Shown in pieces: positions 1 through 5,133 of a DNA stretch of 6,398 bases. A program made the translations under genes and the position numbers. Positions within the stretch are counted from its first letter, which is position 1. The number at the start of each line of letters is the position of its first letter. The notes under the pieces are model-generated. The model saw nothing but the letters and a program-made list of their open reading frames with translations, was not told the origin of the DNA and did not search any database. This stretch comes from a bacterium CG2_30_54_10 (GTDB lineage Bacteria > Muiribacteriota > Ozemobacteria > Ozemobacterales > Ozemobacteraceae), in NCBI GenBank assembly GCA_001872985.1, contig MNYA01000166.1:1-6398 (forward strand), read 5' to 3'.

Positions 1-111
1 AAGGGACAAACCTTTCTGGAGGACATCCGGCGAAGCCAGAAGAGTTTTCCAGAAAAGCAGGATCAACAAAGACACTGTTCCAAATATGGAGCCACCATTT
101 TTAACCTTCAT
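1..111 (-). CDS. Exported protein, N-terminal fragment (cut by window edge)
   Basis: An open frame of 37 codons begins at the ATG whose complement is at 109-111 and runs off the window at position 1. It starts MKVKNGG and continues with a hydrophobic stretch (about residues 9-25, SIFGTVSLLILLFWKTLLA), then polar sequence SPDVLQKG. This is a good signal peptide, with possible cleavage after the Ala of LLA. A GGAGG site 8 bases upstream supports the start. It lies 34 bases downstream of the GspJ-like prepilin gene on the same strand, so it is probably the third gene of that operon. In GspI-J-K order the next protein would be GspK/PilX-like, and the Gly-Gly before the hydrophobic segment could be read that way. 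The embedded Lys and short core fit an ordinary secretory signal better. Function is unknown because the body of the protein is outside the window. Confidence 0.6.
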   Translation of the reverse strand, partial: MKVKNGGSIFGTVSLLILLFWKTLLASPDVLQKGLSL

Positions 112-119
112 TTCCTCGT

Positions 120-124
120 CCTCC
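120..124 (-). promoter_or_regulatory. Shine-Dalgarno site of the truncated exported-protein gene
   Basis: The minus strand reads GGAGG followed by 8 bases and then the ATG at 111-109. This is the main support that the short edge fragment is a real gene start. A second purine run (GAGGAA) sits directly against the ATG. Confidence 0.55.
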
Positions 125-145
125 AGTATGGTTATACGAAAAGAA

Positions 146-733
146 TCAATGTTCGGTTGCGAGGGGATTGAATTTTTTCCAGCACCAGGAACCGAAATGG
201 CCAATGAAAGACATCTTGGAATCCCTGGGGGCATGGAGTTCCTGGGATTTCAAATAAATTAGAACATCCAGTCGCTGGAATTCCTGGTTACCGTTTTCCA
301 GGCCGAAAATCGGCTGAAAACCGACAGCAAGAATCTGCCCCTGACTGTGAAAATCAGTTTTTCGGGGGGTGAGGCCCGTGGTATCTAACCCAACAGGGTC
401 TTCCGATCTGGATAAAGTTTTCTCCCCGAGATCGAAAGTGTAGGTCACTTTCCATTTCTTTGTATCCTCGGTGACAAGAAAGCAAATCGAGTTAGCAGTT
501 TTCTGGAAGTCTTCTTCCGCCTGACGGACGTCTTTCCGAAGCGAATAAATTATGGTCTCCATCAGGCTTTGATTGTCCATCATCCCTGAACCAACAAGAA
601 AAGTTCTCTGGAAACCCGCCATCAGCCGATAGACAACGCCGGAAATCAGCGAACACAGCGCAACTACGATCATTATTTCAACGAGCGTGGTTCCTGGGGT
701 CGTTCTTCTCTGGGGCACCAGCAAGCTCTTCAT
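146..733 (-). CDS. Prepilin-like protein, GspJ/PilW type minor pseudopilin
   Basis: This 195-residue protein has a class III (type IV pilin) signal. A short basic leader ends at Pro13-Gly14, then TTLVE and a hydrophobic helix (about residues 20-38, IMIVVALCSLISGVV). The prepilin peptidase would cut after Gly14, placing Glu19 at the conserved +5 position. Residue +1 is Thr rather than the usual Phe/Met, which is tolerated in minor pilins. The segment SLRKDVRQAEED (about 64-75) matches the R-x-D-x-R-x-A pattern common in GspJ/PilW proteins. About 150 residues of soluble globular domain follow, at the usual family length. It probably forms part of the tip or initiation complex of a type IV pilus or type II secretion pseudopilus in the inner membrane/periplasm. 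The start lies 4 bases after the stop of the GspI-like gene, and the ribosome site (GAGGGA) overlaps that stop, suggesting translational coupling. GspJ and PilW cannot be distinguished here. Confidence 0.8.
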   Translation of the reverse strand: MKSLLVPQRRTTPGTTLVEIMIVVALCSLISGVVYRLMAGFQRTFLVGSGMMDNQSLMETIIYSLRKDVRQAEEDFQKTANSICFLVTEDTKKWKVTYTFDLGEKTLSRSEDPVGLDTTGLTPRKTDFHSQGQILAVGFQPIFGLENGNQEFQRLDVLIYLKSQELHAPRDSKMSFIGHFGSWCWKKFNPLATEH

Positions 734-737
734 TCCC

Positions 738-1319
738 TCAAAAAATTTCCCGAAATTTTATGCCGGAGACGGTAGTCTGCACTTCCGGGGAGGCTCCGGC
801 GGGACCGCGTTTTACCTGAAAGAAAACGCTTATCCGGATTTTCATGGAATCGACAAGATAGGTAACTTCTTCGGGTTTTGGAAAGCAATCGAGCTGGTAT
901 TTAAAGTCCATCGAAACCGAGGCGTTATCGGCAAGTTCGTCTTTAACCCCTTCCAGTTCAGGCATTGCCAAAAGGCTTTGTACTTCAGGATCTCCTAGAT
1001 ATGCCACCGGGCCGCCCATTGCGGGGTGGCCGGTAAGAGAGGCCACGCACTGGTTAAAGGGAAGGGAAAGATAGCGGTCGAGGAGACCCTGTGCAACTTG
1101 TGTCGCCAGGAGATGTCTTCCAGTGACGGCAACCTGCTGAATCGTCGTTTGACTGCTGAGGAAAATGGGGATGAATGCCGCGACCAGGATAATAAATGCG
1201 ACCAGGTATTCCAAAAAACTGAATCCAGAAGCAGAACGACGCAAGGATCTTGGTTGGCGGGCCTCCGGGAACGAAGACACCGTCTCTCCTTCACACACGG
1301 GGAAAAACTGAGAATTCAT
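738..1319 (-). CDS. Prepilin-like protein, GspI/PilV type minor pseudopilin
   Basis: With the ATG at 1319-1317 the product is 193 residues. It has a long basic leader ending RRSASG (Gly32), then FSFLEYLVAF, which gives the canonical Phe at +1 and Glu at +5 (Glu37). The hydrophobic helix spans about residues 39-55. The following ATQVAQGLLDRYLSLPFNQC segment resembles the A-x-x-x-A-x-x-L-L-D/E region of GspI/PilV proteins. Cys91 and Cys145 could form a disulfide in the soluble domain. The frame continues upstream to an ATG at 1358 and a GTG at 1385, but 1319 has a GGAG site 9 bases away and gives the shortest leader. Even so, 32 residues is long for a prepilin leader. It is followed immediately by a GspJ-like gene, the I-J order seen in type II secretion and minor-pilin operons. 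The main pilin and the assembly ATPase are not in the window. Confidence 0.78.
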   Translation of the reverse strand: MNSQFFPVCEGETVSSFPEARQPRSLRRSASGFSFLEYLVAFIILVAAFIPIFLSSQTTIQQVAVTGRHLLATQVAQGLLDRYLSLPFNQCVASLTGHPAMGGPVAYLGDPEVQSLLAMPELEGVKDELADNASVSMDFKYQLDCFPKPEEVTYLVDSMKIRISVFFQVKRGPAGASPEVQTTVSGIKFREIF

Positions 1320-1328
1320 TCTTGACGT

Positions 1329-1332
1329 CTCC
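1329..1332 (-). promoter_or_regulatory. Shine-Dalgarno site deciding the start of the GspI-like gene
   Basis: The minus strand has GGAG, then 9 bases, then ATG at 1319-1317. The upstream in-frame alternatives at 1358 and 1385 would give leaders of 45 and 54 residues, long for a prepilin. Confidence 0.45.
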
Positions 1333-1422
1333 GGAAGACGTAATACTCCCCGATCCATGGACAGACAAATGAGCCTGAAGAACACTCAGGAAATGAAGGG
1401 AAAAATGTGGGATTGGTTCGTA

Positions 1423-1435
1423 AGCCTTTTAGGCT
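1423..1435. repeat. Short inverted repeat AGCCT-ttt-AGGCT
   Basis: A perfect 5-base-pair stem with a 3-base loop lies beside the dispersed-repeat-like core, with a CCTTTT run just after it on the plus strand. It may be part of the repeat element. The stem is too short to call a terminator. Confidence 0.3.
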
Positions 1436-1448
1436 CCTTTTATGCGGG

Positions 1449-1466
1449 GCTTCGCTCGGAATGACA
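1449..1466 (-). repeat. Sequence resembling a widespread dispersed intergenic repeat (GTCATTCCGAGCGAAG core)
   Basis: Read on the minus strand, the sequence is TGTCATTCCGAGCGAAGC. This closely resembles the GTCATT-C/G-CGAGCGAAGC core of short intergenic repeats that recur in many environmental bacterial genomes and often yield spurious ORFs reading CHSERSEE or VIPSEA. The element may continue to about 1410, taking in the small AGCCT/AGGCT inverted repeat at 1423-1435. Only one copy is in this window, so the repeat status rests on recognition of the motif. Confidence 0.45.
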
Positions 1467-1467
1467 G

Positions 1468-1495
1468 AAAATACAATTTTCGTAAGAGATTTCAA
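1468..1495 (-). promoter_or_regulatory. Candidate sigma70-type promoter for the prepilin operon
   Basis: On the minus strand, TTGAAA (1495-1490; 5 of 6 to TTGACA) is followed after 16 bases by TATTTT (1473-1468; 4 of 6 to TATAAT). It points toward the GspI-like gene, about 150 bases upstream of its ATG. The resulting leader would include the repeat-like element. Matches of this quality arise by chance in AT-rich intergenic DNA. Confidence 0.28.
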
Positions 1496-1510
1496 CAATT
1501 CCCTCCCACA

Positions 1511-1525
1511 ACCGGCCTTTCCGGT
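1511..1525. repeat. Perfect inverted repeat ACCGG-ccttt-CCGGT
   Basis: A 5-base-pair GC-rich stem with a 5-base loop lies between the two divergent transcription units. It could be a regulator-binding site or part of a small repeat element. No poly-T run follows on either strand, so it is not called a terminator. Confidence 0.3.
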
Positions 1526-1549
1526 GGTAGAATGAGGCCTCCTTAGGTT

Positions 1550-1577
1550 TTGGGCTCGACACATCATGAAGTCTAAT
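1550..1577 (+). promoter_or_regulatory. Weak candidate promoter for the metallophosphoesterase gene
   Basis: TTGGGC (1550-1555; 3 of 6 to TTGACA), a 16-base spacer and TCTAAT (1572-1577; 5 of 6 to TATAAT) would start transcription about 40 bases before the ATG at 1625. The -10 match is fair and the -35 poor. Confidence 0.22.
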
Positions 1578-1613
1578 TTGTAGCTCTTCGCTAAATTCAT
1601 CGAATGAAGAATC

Positions 1614-1620
1614 AGGAGGA
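1614..1620 (+). promoter_or_regulatory. Strong Shine-Dalgarno site fixing the metallophosphoesterase start
   Basis: AGGAGGA lies with the GGAGG core 5 bases before the ATG at 1625. An in-frame ATG at 1604 lies upstream of this site and would translate the site itself (NQEE), so 1625 is preferred. Confidence 0.8.
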
Positions 1621-1624
1621 AATC

Positions 1625-2821
1625 ATGCTCCACCAATCACACCATCCCTTCCTAAACAGCTCCGAACGAATAGAGCCGCGGTTTTTCGCGCATCTCTTGT
1701 CTGCGTCTCTATTAGCCTTGTGCTTTGCCCTCACGGTTCCGGGTCTCGCGCAGGCTAAACCGGCAAACCCTCACCCCGGGCAACAATCTGAACCATCCCC
1801 GGCTGTCCGCTGGGGGCCCGTCCTTGGAATCATGCAATCCGATGCGGCATCGTTGCAATGGGCGACGAATGTTCCCATGAGCTGCGCGGTTGAACTCGAC
1901 GGGGTGGTTGCAACCCCGACGACCGCTCGTGGAATCTACCACGCTGCCCGGCTGACAGGGCTGAAACAAGATTCCGCCTACAAAGCCCGCATTGTCATGA
2001 CCGCTCCCAAAAAGCAGAAGACGTTTTCAGCTTCATTTGGATTCAGAACCCCCCCGAAAGCCCTGAAAAACTGGACATTTCTGGCCTTCGGGGACACCCG
2101 AACCAATCATGACGCGCATGGAAAAATCATTCAAACGCTGTTGAAAGCCTTTCCGCGCCCCGAGTTTCTTATCCACACGGGAGATCTGACCGAGAACGGC
2201 ACGCTTCCCGCTCTCTGGGACCGCTTTTTCGAGATCGAAAGGCCGGTGCTCGAACGAATGCCATTCCTGGCCGTCTGCGGAAACCATGAGCAACGTGGCC
2301 CGACGTATTTTGGTATGTTTTCCAATCCGCTCTCCCAGGGCAATCGGCCCTGTAGCTGGTATTCCTTCAGATACGGCAATGCTGTGTTTCTCGTTCTGGA
2401 TCCAAAGGATCGTTTTTCGGAGCAGACGGGGTTCATCGATCGGGTTCTTTCAGCCGCCGACAGGGACGGCGTGAAATGGCGTATCGTAGCCTGTCATTAC
2501 CCCGTGTTTTCCTCCGGCCCCCACGGAAACAATCAGCAGGAAATCGACAACTGGGCTCCTCTTTTCGAGAAATATCATGTCCAGCTTGCCTTTTTCGGCC
2601 ACGATCACCTATACGAGCGGAACGTGAAGGAACCGGTGACCTATCTGACCCTGGGCGGCGGCGGGGCCCCGCTCTATCAGCCCAAGCAGGGGTTGAATCC
2701 ATATTCCGTGAAGCTGCTTTCGATACTTCATCTTGCCAGGATTACAGTGAGTGAAACGGCTTTATCCGTTAGCGTCATTGGGCTTGACGGCAACCCAATC
2801 GATTCCTTCACGATAAAATAG
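1625..2821 (+). CDS. Secreted calcineurin-like metallophosphoesterase with purple-acid-phosphatase N-terminal domain
   Basis: The 398-residue protein begins with an export signal. A long n-region precedes the hydrophobic core LLSASLLALCFALTVPG, and a good signal-peptidase I site, AQA, ends at residue 44. Residues about 60-142 look like the fibronectin-type-III-like domain found before the catalytic domain in purple acid phosphatases (W-A-T-N near the start, FRTPP at the end). The catalytic domain carries the metallophosphoesterase motif series: GDTR (156-159), GDLTENG (186-192), GNHE (219-222), CHYP (290-293) and GHDHLYER (325-332). These supply the Asp, Asn and His ligands of a dinuclear metal centre, so the active site appears intact. 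It should hydrolyse phosphate mono- or diesters in the periplasm or outside the cell; the substrate is not predictable. It is divergent from the prepilin operon and 92 bases upstream of the dehydrogenase operon, with no evident functional link to either. Confidence 0.88.
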   Translation: MLHQSHHPFLNSSERIEPRFFAHLLSASLLALCFALTVPGLAQAKPANPHPGQQSEPSPAVRWGPVLGIMQSDAASLQWATNVPMSCAVELDGVVATPTTARGIYHAARLTGLKQDSAYKARIVMTAPKKQKTFSASFGFRTPPKALKNWTFLAFGDTRTNHDAHGKIIQTLLKAFPRPEFLIHTGDLTENGTLPALWDRFFEIERPVLERMPFLAVCGNHEQRGPTYFGMFSNPLSQGNRPCSWYSFRYGNAVFLVLDPKDRFSEQTGFIDRVLSAADRDGVKWRIVACHYPVFSSGPHGNNQQEIDNWAPLFEKYHVQLAFFGHDHLYERNVKEPVTYLTLGGGGAPLYQPKQGLNPYSVKLLSILHLARITVSETALSVSVIGLDGNPIDSFTIK

Positions 2822-2844
2822 GAATCTGAGATCCGGGTTTGTTG

Positions 2845-2853
2845 TGGTATCAT
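2845..2853 (+). promoter_or_regulatory. Candidate extended -10 promoter for the dehydrogenase operon
   Basis: TGGTATCAT matches the extended -10 form (TG, one base, then TATCAT; 5 of 6 to TATAAT). It lies in the 92-base gap between the phosphoesterase stop and the first operon gene. Transcription would start near 2860, leaving a leader of about 54 bases. No good -35 hexamer is seen, which extended -10 promoters can tolerate. Confidence 0.3.
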
Positions 2854-2913
2854 GGCGCCGGATTTCAAGATCGAGACGGTGGCGGGATTGGCCGCCCAAC
2901 AAGGGGGAAAGGC

Positions 2914-3228
2914 ATGAATCTTCGAATCGAAGAGCATCCGATCCTGGTTTTCAAAAAAGGCAGGAAGGTCAGCTTTACCTTCGGCGGAAAGAAGCTTGAA
3001 GGCTTCGAAGGCGAGCCAATCGCGGCTGCATTGCACGCCGCGGGGATCCGCCTGCTGAGGCATAGCCCGCACAAGGACCGCCCACGCGGTTTTTTTTGTG
3101 CGATTGGCCGCTGTTCGAGCTGCATGATGGAGGTTAACGGCGCGGTGAACACAATGACTTGCATCACCCCGCTTGCCGATGGCATGACGGTAAACATGCA
3201 GAAAGGCCATGGGGTTATCGAGCCATGA
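2914..3228 (+). CDS. Small [2Fe-2S] ferredoxin-like subunit of an amino-acid dehydrogenase complex (HcnA/LhpG-like)
   Basis: This is a 104-residue protein with the start chosen at ATG 2914, behind AGGGGG (2902-2907); the open frame runs further upstream without support. Cys62, Cys67, Cys70 and Cys83 form C-x4-C-x2-C-x12-C, the plant-type ferredoxin pattern, in the context GFFCAIGRCSSCMMEVNG. The segment LEGFEGEPIAAALHAAGIRLLRHS is typical of the small [2Fe-2S] subunits or N-terminal domains of sarcosine oxidase alpha, D-hydroxyproline dehydrogenase, opine oxidase and HcnA (about 104 residues). The role is electron transfer between flavins in the cytoplasmic complex formed with the next four genes. 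The stop overlaps the next start as ATGA. A run of eight T (3090-3097) lies at the first cluster Cys codon. Confidence 0.85.
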   Translation: MNLRIEEHPILVFKKGRKVSFTFGGKKLEGFEGEPIAAALHAAGIRLLRHSPHKDRPRGFFCAIGRCSSCMMEVNGAVNTMTCITPLADGMTVNMQKGHGVIEP

Positions 3229-4322
3229 GTCGCAAATCCGAGGTATTCGTCGTCGGAGGCGGCCCTGCCGGCCTTTCAGCAGCCATAGTGGCGGCCAAAC
3301 TTGGAGCCCGGGTTCTTTTGGTGGATGATAATCCGATGCTTGGCGGCCAATTGGTGAAACAAACCCACCGCTTTTTCGGAAGCAGCGCCCGCGATGCCGG
3401 AATTCGTGGTATTTCCATTGCCGAAAAGCTTCGCATGGAAGCACAAGCCATCAAAAAGAACCTTGTGGTACAACTGAACACCTCCGCCGTGGGTTTTTAC
3501 GGAGAAGGCGAAGCGGGGATTCTCACCCCGGAACGATACGAGAAGGTCACCTACGAGCGCGTCATCGTCGGAACCGGGGCGGTAGAGAATTCACTCAATT
3601 TCGAAAACAACGACCTTCCCGGAATATACGGCGCCGGCGCAGTGCAAACCCTGATGAACGTCCATGGGATTCGGCCCGGCAAAAGAATTTTGATGGTCGG
3701 CTCGGGAAATATCGGTCTGATAGTCAGTTACCAACTTCTTCAGGCCGGGGTGGAGGTGGTCGGAGTCGTCGAGGCGATGCCCACTATCGGCGGCTATCTT
3801 GTACATGCCAGTAAGATTCGCCGCCTTGGAATCCCTATCATGACCGGCCACACGATCGTCAGTGCCAACGGAGACCTCGGCGTGACCGGGGCGACGCTTT
3901 GCCAACTCGACGAGAAGTATCAGCGTGTTCCGAACACGGAGTTTGAGATCATTTGCGACTGCATTTGCCTTGCTGTCGGGCTCTCCCCGCTCATCGAGCT
4001 CTTTCAGCAGGCGAGCTGCAAGATGGTATTCGTGCCCGAGTTGGGCGGTTTGGTTCCCCTCCAGGACGGAAACATGCGCACATCGAACCCTCGAGTCTAC
4101 GTGGCCGGCGATGCTTCGGGAATCGAAGAGGCGACCACTGCTATTCTCGGCGGTCGGATTGCCGGGGCGCGGGCTTTCGAGAGTCTTCACGGCCCATCTT
4201 CCGATGCGCAGAAGATCGTCGATGACGCGGCCGGGGAGTTGAAGTCGCTGCGGTCGGGCTCGACCGGAAACCGGATACGGTGGGGCCGCGAACGCGTCAC
4301 ACAGGAGATCGCGTCATGTTAA
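3225..4322 (+). CDS. FAD/NAD(P)-binding oxidoreductase, alpha-type subunit lacking the C-terminal BFD domain
   Basis: This is a 365-residue two-dinucleotide-binding flavoprotein. The N-terminal FAD site is GGGPAG (11-16), with Asp34-Asp35 ending the second strand. VGTGA (115-119) follows, then a second Rossmann motif GSGNIG (159-164) with Glu183 at the strand end, favouring NAD(H) over NADP(H). The FAD-closing motif GDASGIEEA is at 295-303. The tail carrying LKSLRSGSTGNRIR is characteristic of HcnB/opine oxidase/D-hydroxyproline dehydrogenase alpha subunits. In those proteins a BFD-like [2Fe-2S] domain is usually fused after the core. Here it is absent and a separate BFD gene lies at 4816. 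The start is the ATG overlapping the preceding stop (ATGA); a longer frame to 3159 runs inside the upstream gene and is not supported. The product likely accepts electrons from the beta subunit and passes them to NAD or ferredoxin. Confidence 0.85.
   Translation: MSRKSEVFVVGGGPAGLSAAIVAAKLGARVLLVDDNPMLGGQLVKQTHRFFGSSARDAGIRGISIAEKLRMEAQAIKKNLVVQLNTSAVGFYGEGEAGILTPERYEKVTYERVIVGTGAVENSLNFENNDLPGIYGAGAVQTLMNVHGIRPGKRILMVGSGNIGLIVSYQLLQAGVEVVGVVEAMPTIGGYLVHASKIRRLGIPIMTGHTIVSANGDLGVTGATLCQLDEKYQRVPNTEFEIICDCICLAVGLSPLIELFQQASCKMVFVPELGGLVPLQDGNMRTSNPRVYVAGDASGIEEATTAILGGRIAGARAFESLHGPSSDAQKIVDDAAGELKSLRSGSTGNRIRWGRERVTQEIASC
4303..4307 (+). promoter_or_regulatory. Shine-Dalgarno site inside the preceding gene, fixing the ferredoxin start
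   Basis: AGGAG lies 8 bases before ATG 4316, within the last codons of the FAD/NAD gene. It supports the 4316 start over the upstream in-frame ATG at 4280. Confidence 0.6.
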
Positions 4323-4819
4323 ACAAGGATGGAATCATTTCCCTGGCTGAACTCGCACCGCTCATTCCTTCCGAGAGCCGCCTGAAGAAAGGCCCGGTCG
4401 CGATGGCCGAGTGCATCCAGGACATTCCTTGCGATCCCTGCGTGTTGGCCTGCCCGCGGCACGCGATAACAATGAAAGCAGGAATCACCGATCAGCCGCA
4501 CCTCGACCAGGCAGTCTGCAACGGCTGCACTCTCTGCGTGGCAAGCTGCCCGGGCCTCGCTATTTTTGTGGTGAACATGGCCCATGCACCACGGTCCGCG
4601 ACAGTGACCCTTCCATACGAAATGCTTCCGGTTCCAAAGGAAGGGGAAGTCGTTGCAGCACTCGATCGCAGCGGAAAGACCGTTTGCGAGGCAAAGGTGC
4701 TCAAAGTGATGAAAAGCAAGGTTTACGACCGGACCCTGACCATCACGATTGAGATTCCAAAAGATCTCGCCATGAGCGTTCGAGCCATCCGCGCCGGAGT
4801 CAAGGTGGGACGTAAATGA
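4316..4819 (+). CDS. 2[4Fe-4S] ferredoxin-like subunit with C-terminal extension
   Basis: This is a 167-residue protein. Two cluster motifs are visible. The first is Cys33, Cys39, Cys42, Cys46 in CIQDIPCDPCVLACP (C-x5-C-x2-C-x3-CP, the first spacing wider than usual). The second is Cys68, Cys71, Cys74, Cys78 in CNGCTLCVASCP (C-x2-C-x2-C-x3-CP). The remaining roughly 85 residues carry no cysteine cluster: a beta-rich stretch (SATVTLPYEMLPVPKEGEVV), one isolated Cys (about 124), then KVYDRTLTITIEIPKDLAMSVRAI. This extension appears to be a docking or structural domain of this family. The probable role is to carry electrons between the FAD/NAD subunit and an external acceptor. It overlaps the preceding gene by 7 bases and the following start by 4. 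It resembles ferredoxin subunits in archaeal and clostridial dye-linked proline dehydrogenase-like clusters. Confidence 0.85.
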   Translation: MLNKDGIISLAELAPLIPSESRLKKGPVAMAECIQDIPCDPCVLACPRHAITMKAGITDQPHLDQAVCNGCTLCVASCPGLAIFVVNMAHAPRSATVTLPYEMLPVPKEGEVVAALDRSGKTVCEAKVLKVMKSKVYDRTLTITIEIPKDLAMSVRAIRAGVKVGRK

Positions 4820-5133
4820 AAATAATTTGCAGATGCCAGGATATCACCGAAGAAGAAATCATCGACGCAATTCGCCAGGGCGCCAGCACGATCGACGAGG
4901 TCAAACGCCTGGTCAGAGCCGGCATGGGACCGTGTCAGGGCCGTACATGCCGCCGGCTCGTTTCCCAGATCATCGCCCGCGAGCTCCAAAAGCCTATCTC
5001 CGATGTCTTCCCCCCGACCTTCCGACCCCCGAACAGACCTGTTCCCTTCAAGCTGGTCATGGCCGAATTCCAACGCCAGGAAAAGGAAGACCTGAAAAAA
5101 GCCGCCAAGCCCAAAATTGGAAAAAAGCCATGA
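4816..5133 (+). CDS. Stand-alone BFD-like [2Fe-2S] protein of the dehydrogenase complex
   Basis: This is a 105-residue protein with the bacterioferritin-associated-ferredoxin-like fold signature: Cys5-x-Cys7 in CRCQDIT, and Cys40-x4-Cys45 in GMGPCQGRTC, separated by helices (TEEEIIDAIRQGA, TIDEVKRLVRAG). These four Cys bind one [2Fe-2S] cluster. In HcnB, opine oxidase and hydroxyproline dehydrogenase alpha subunits this domain is the C-terminus of the FAD/NAD protein. The trailing FRPPNRPVPFKL (69-80) matches the RPP-x-RPVP end of those fused proteins. That supports its origin as a split-off alpha domain. The end of the protein is Lys-rich (EDLKKAAKPKIGKKP) and probably disordered. The start overlaps the ferredoxin stop and the stop overlaps the next start, both as ATGA. 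Confidence 0.88.
   Translation: MKIICRCQDITEEEIIDAIRQGASTIDEVKRLVRAGMGPCQGRTCRRLVSQIIARELQKPISDVFPPTFRPPNRPVPFKLVMAEFQRQEKEDLKKAAKPKIGKKP

Noticed and set aside
1374..1390. Inverted repeat CCTGA/TCAGG with 7-base loop
   Set aside because: A 5-base stem with no flanking signal is expected by chance in a window this size.
1316..1636. Minus-strand open frame of 106 codons across the divergent intergenic region
   Set aside because: It starts inside the phosphoesterase gene region, overlaps the prepilin 5' end, and its VIPSEAPHKRS stretch is just the translation of the repeat-like element, a typical spurious ORF.
2728..3444. Minus-strand open frame of 238 codons
   Set aside because: It runs antisense to the [2Fe-2S] gene and parts of its neighbours, all of which have clear family motifs; its own translation shows no recognisable domain.
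3591..4190. Minus-strand open frame of 199 codons
   Set aside because: It is antisense to the FAD/NAD gene's second Rossmann domain; the length follows from codon bias of the real gene.
4827..5129. N-terminal extension of the DAO-type dehydrogenase (101 residues)
   Set aside because: It reads the BFD gene in another frame, gives basic low-complexity sequence, and the FAD motif begins right after the ATG at 5130.
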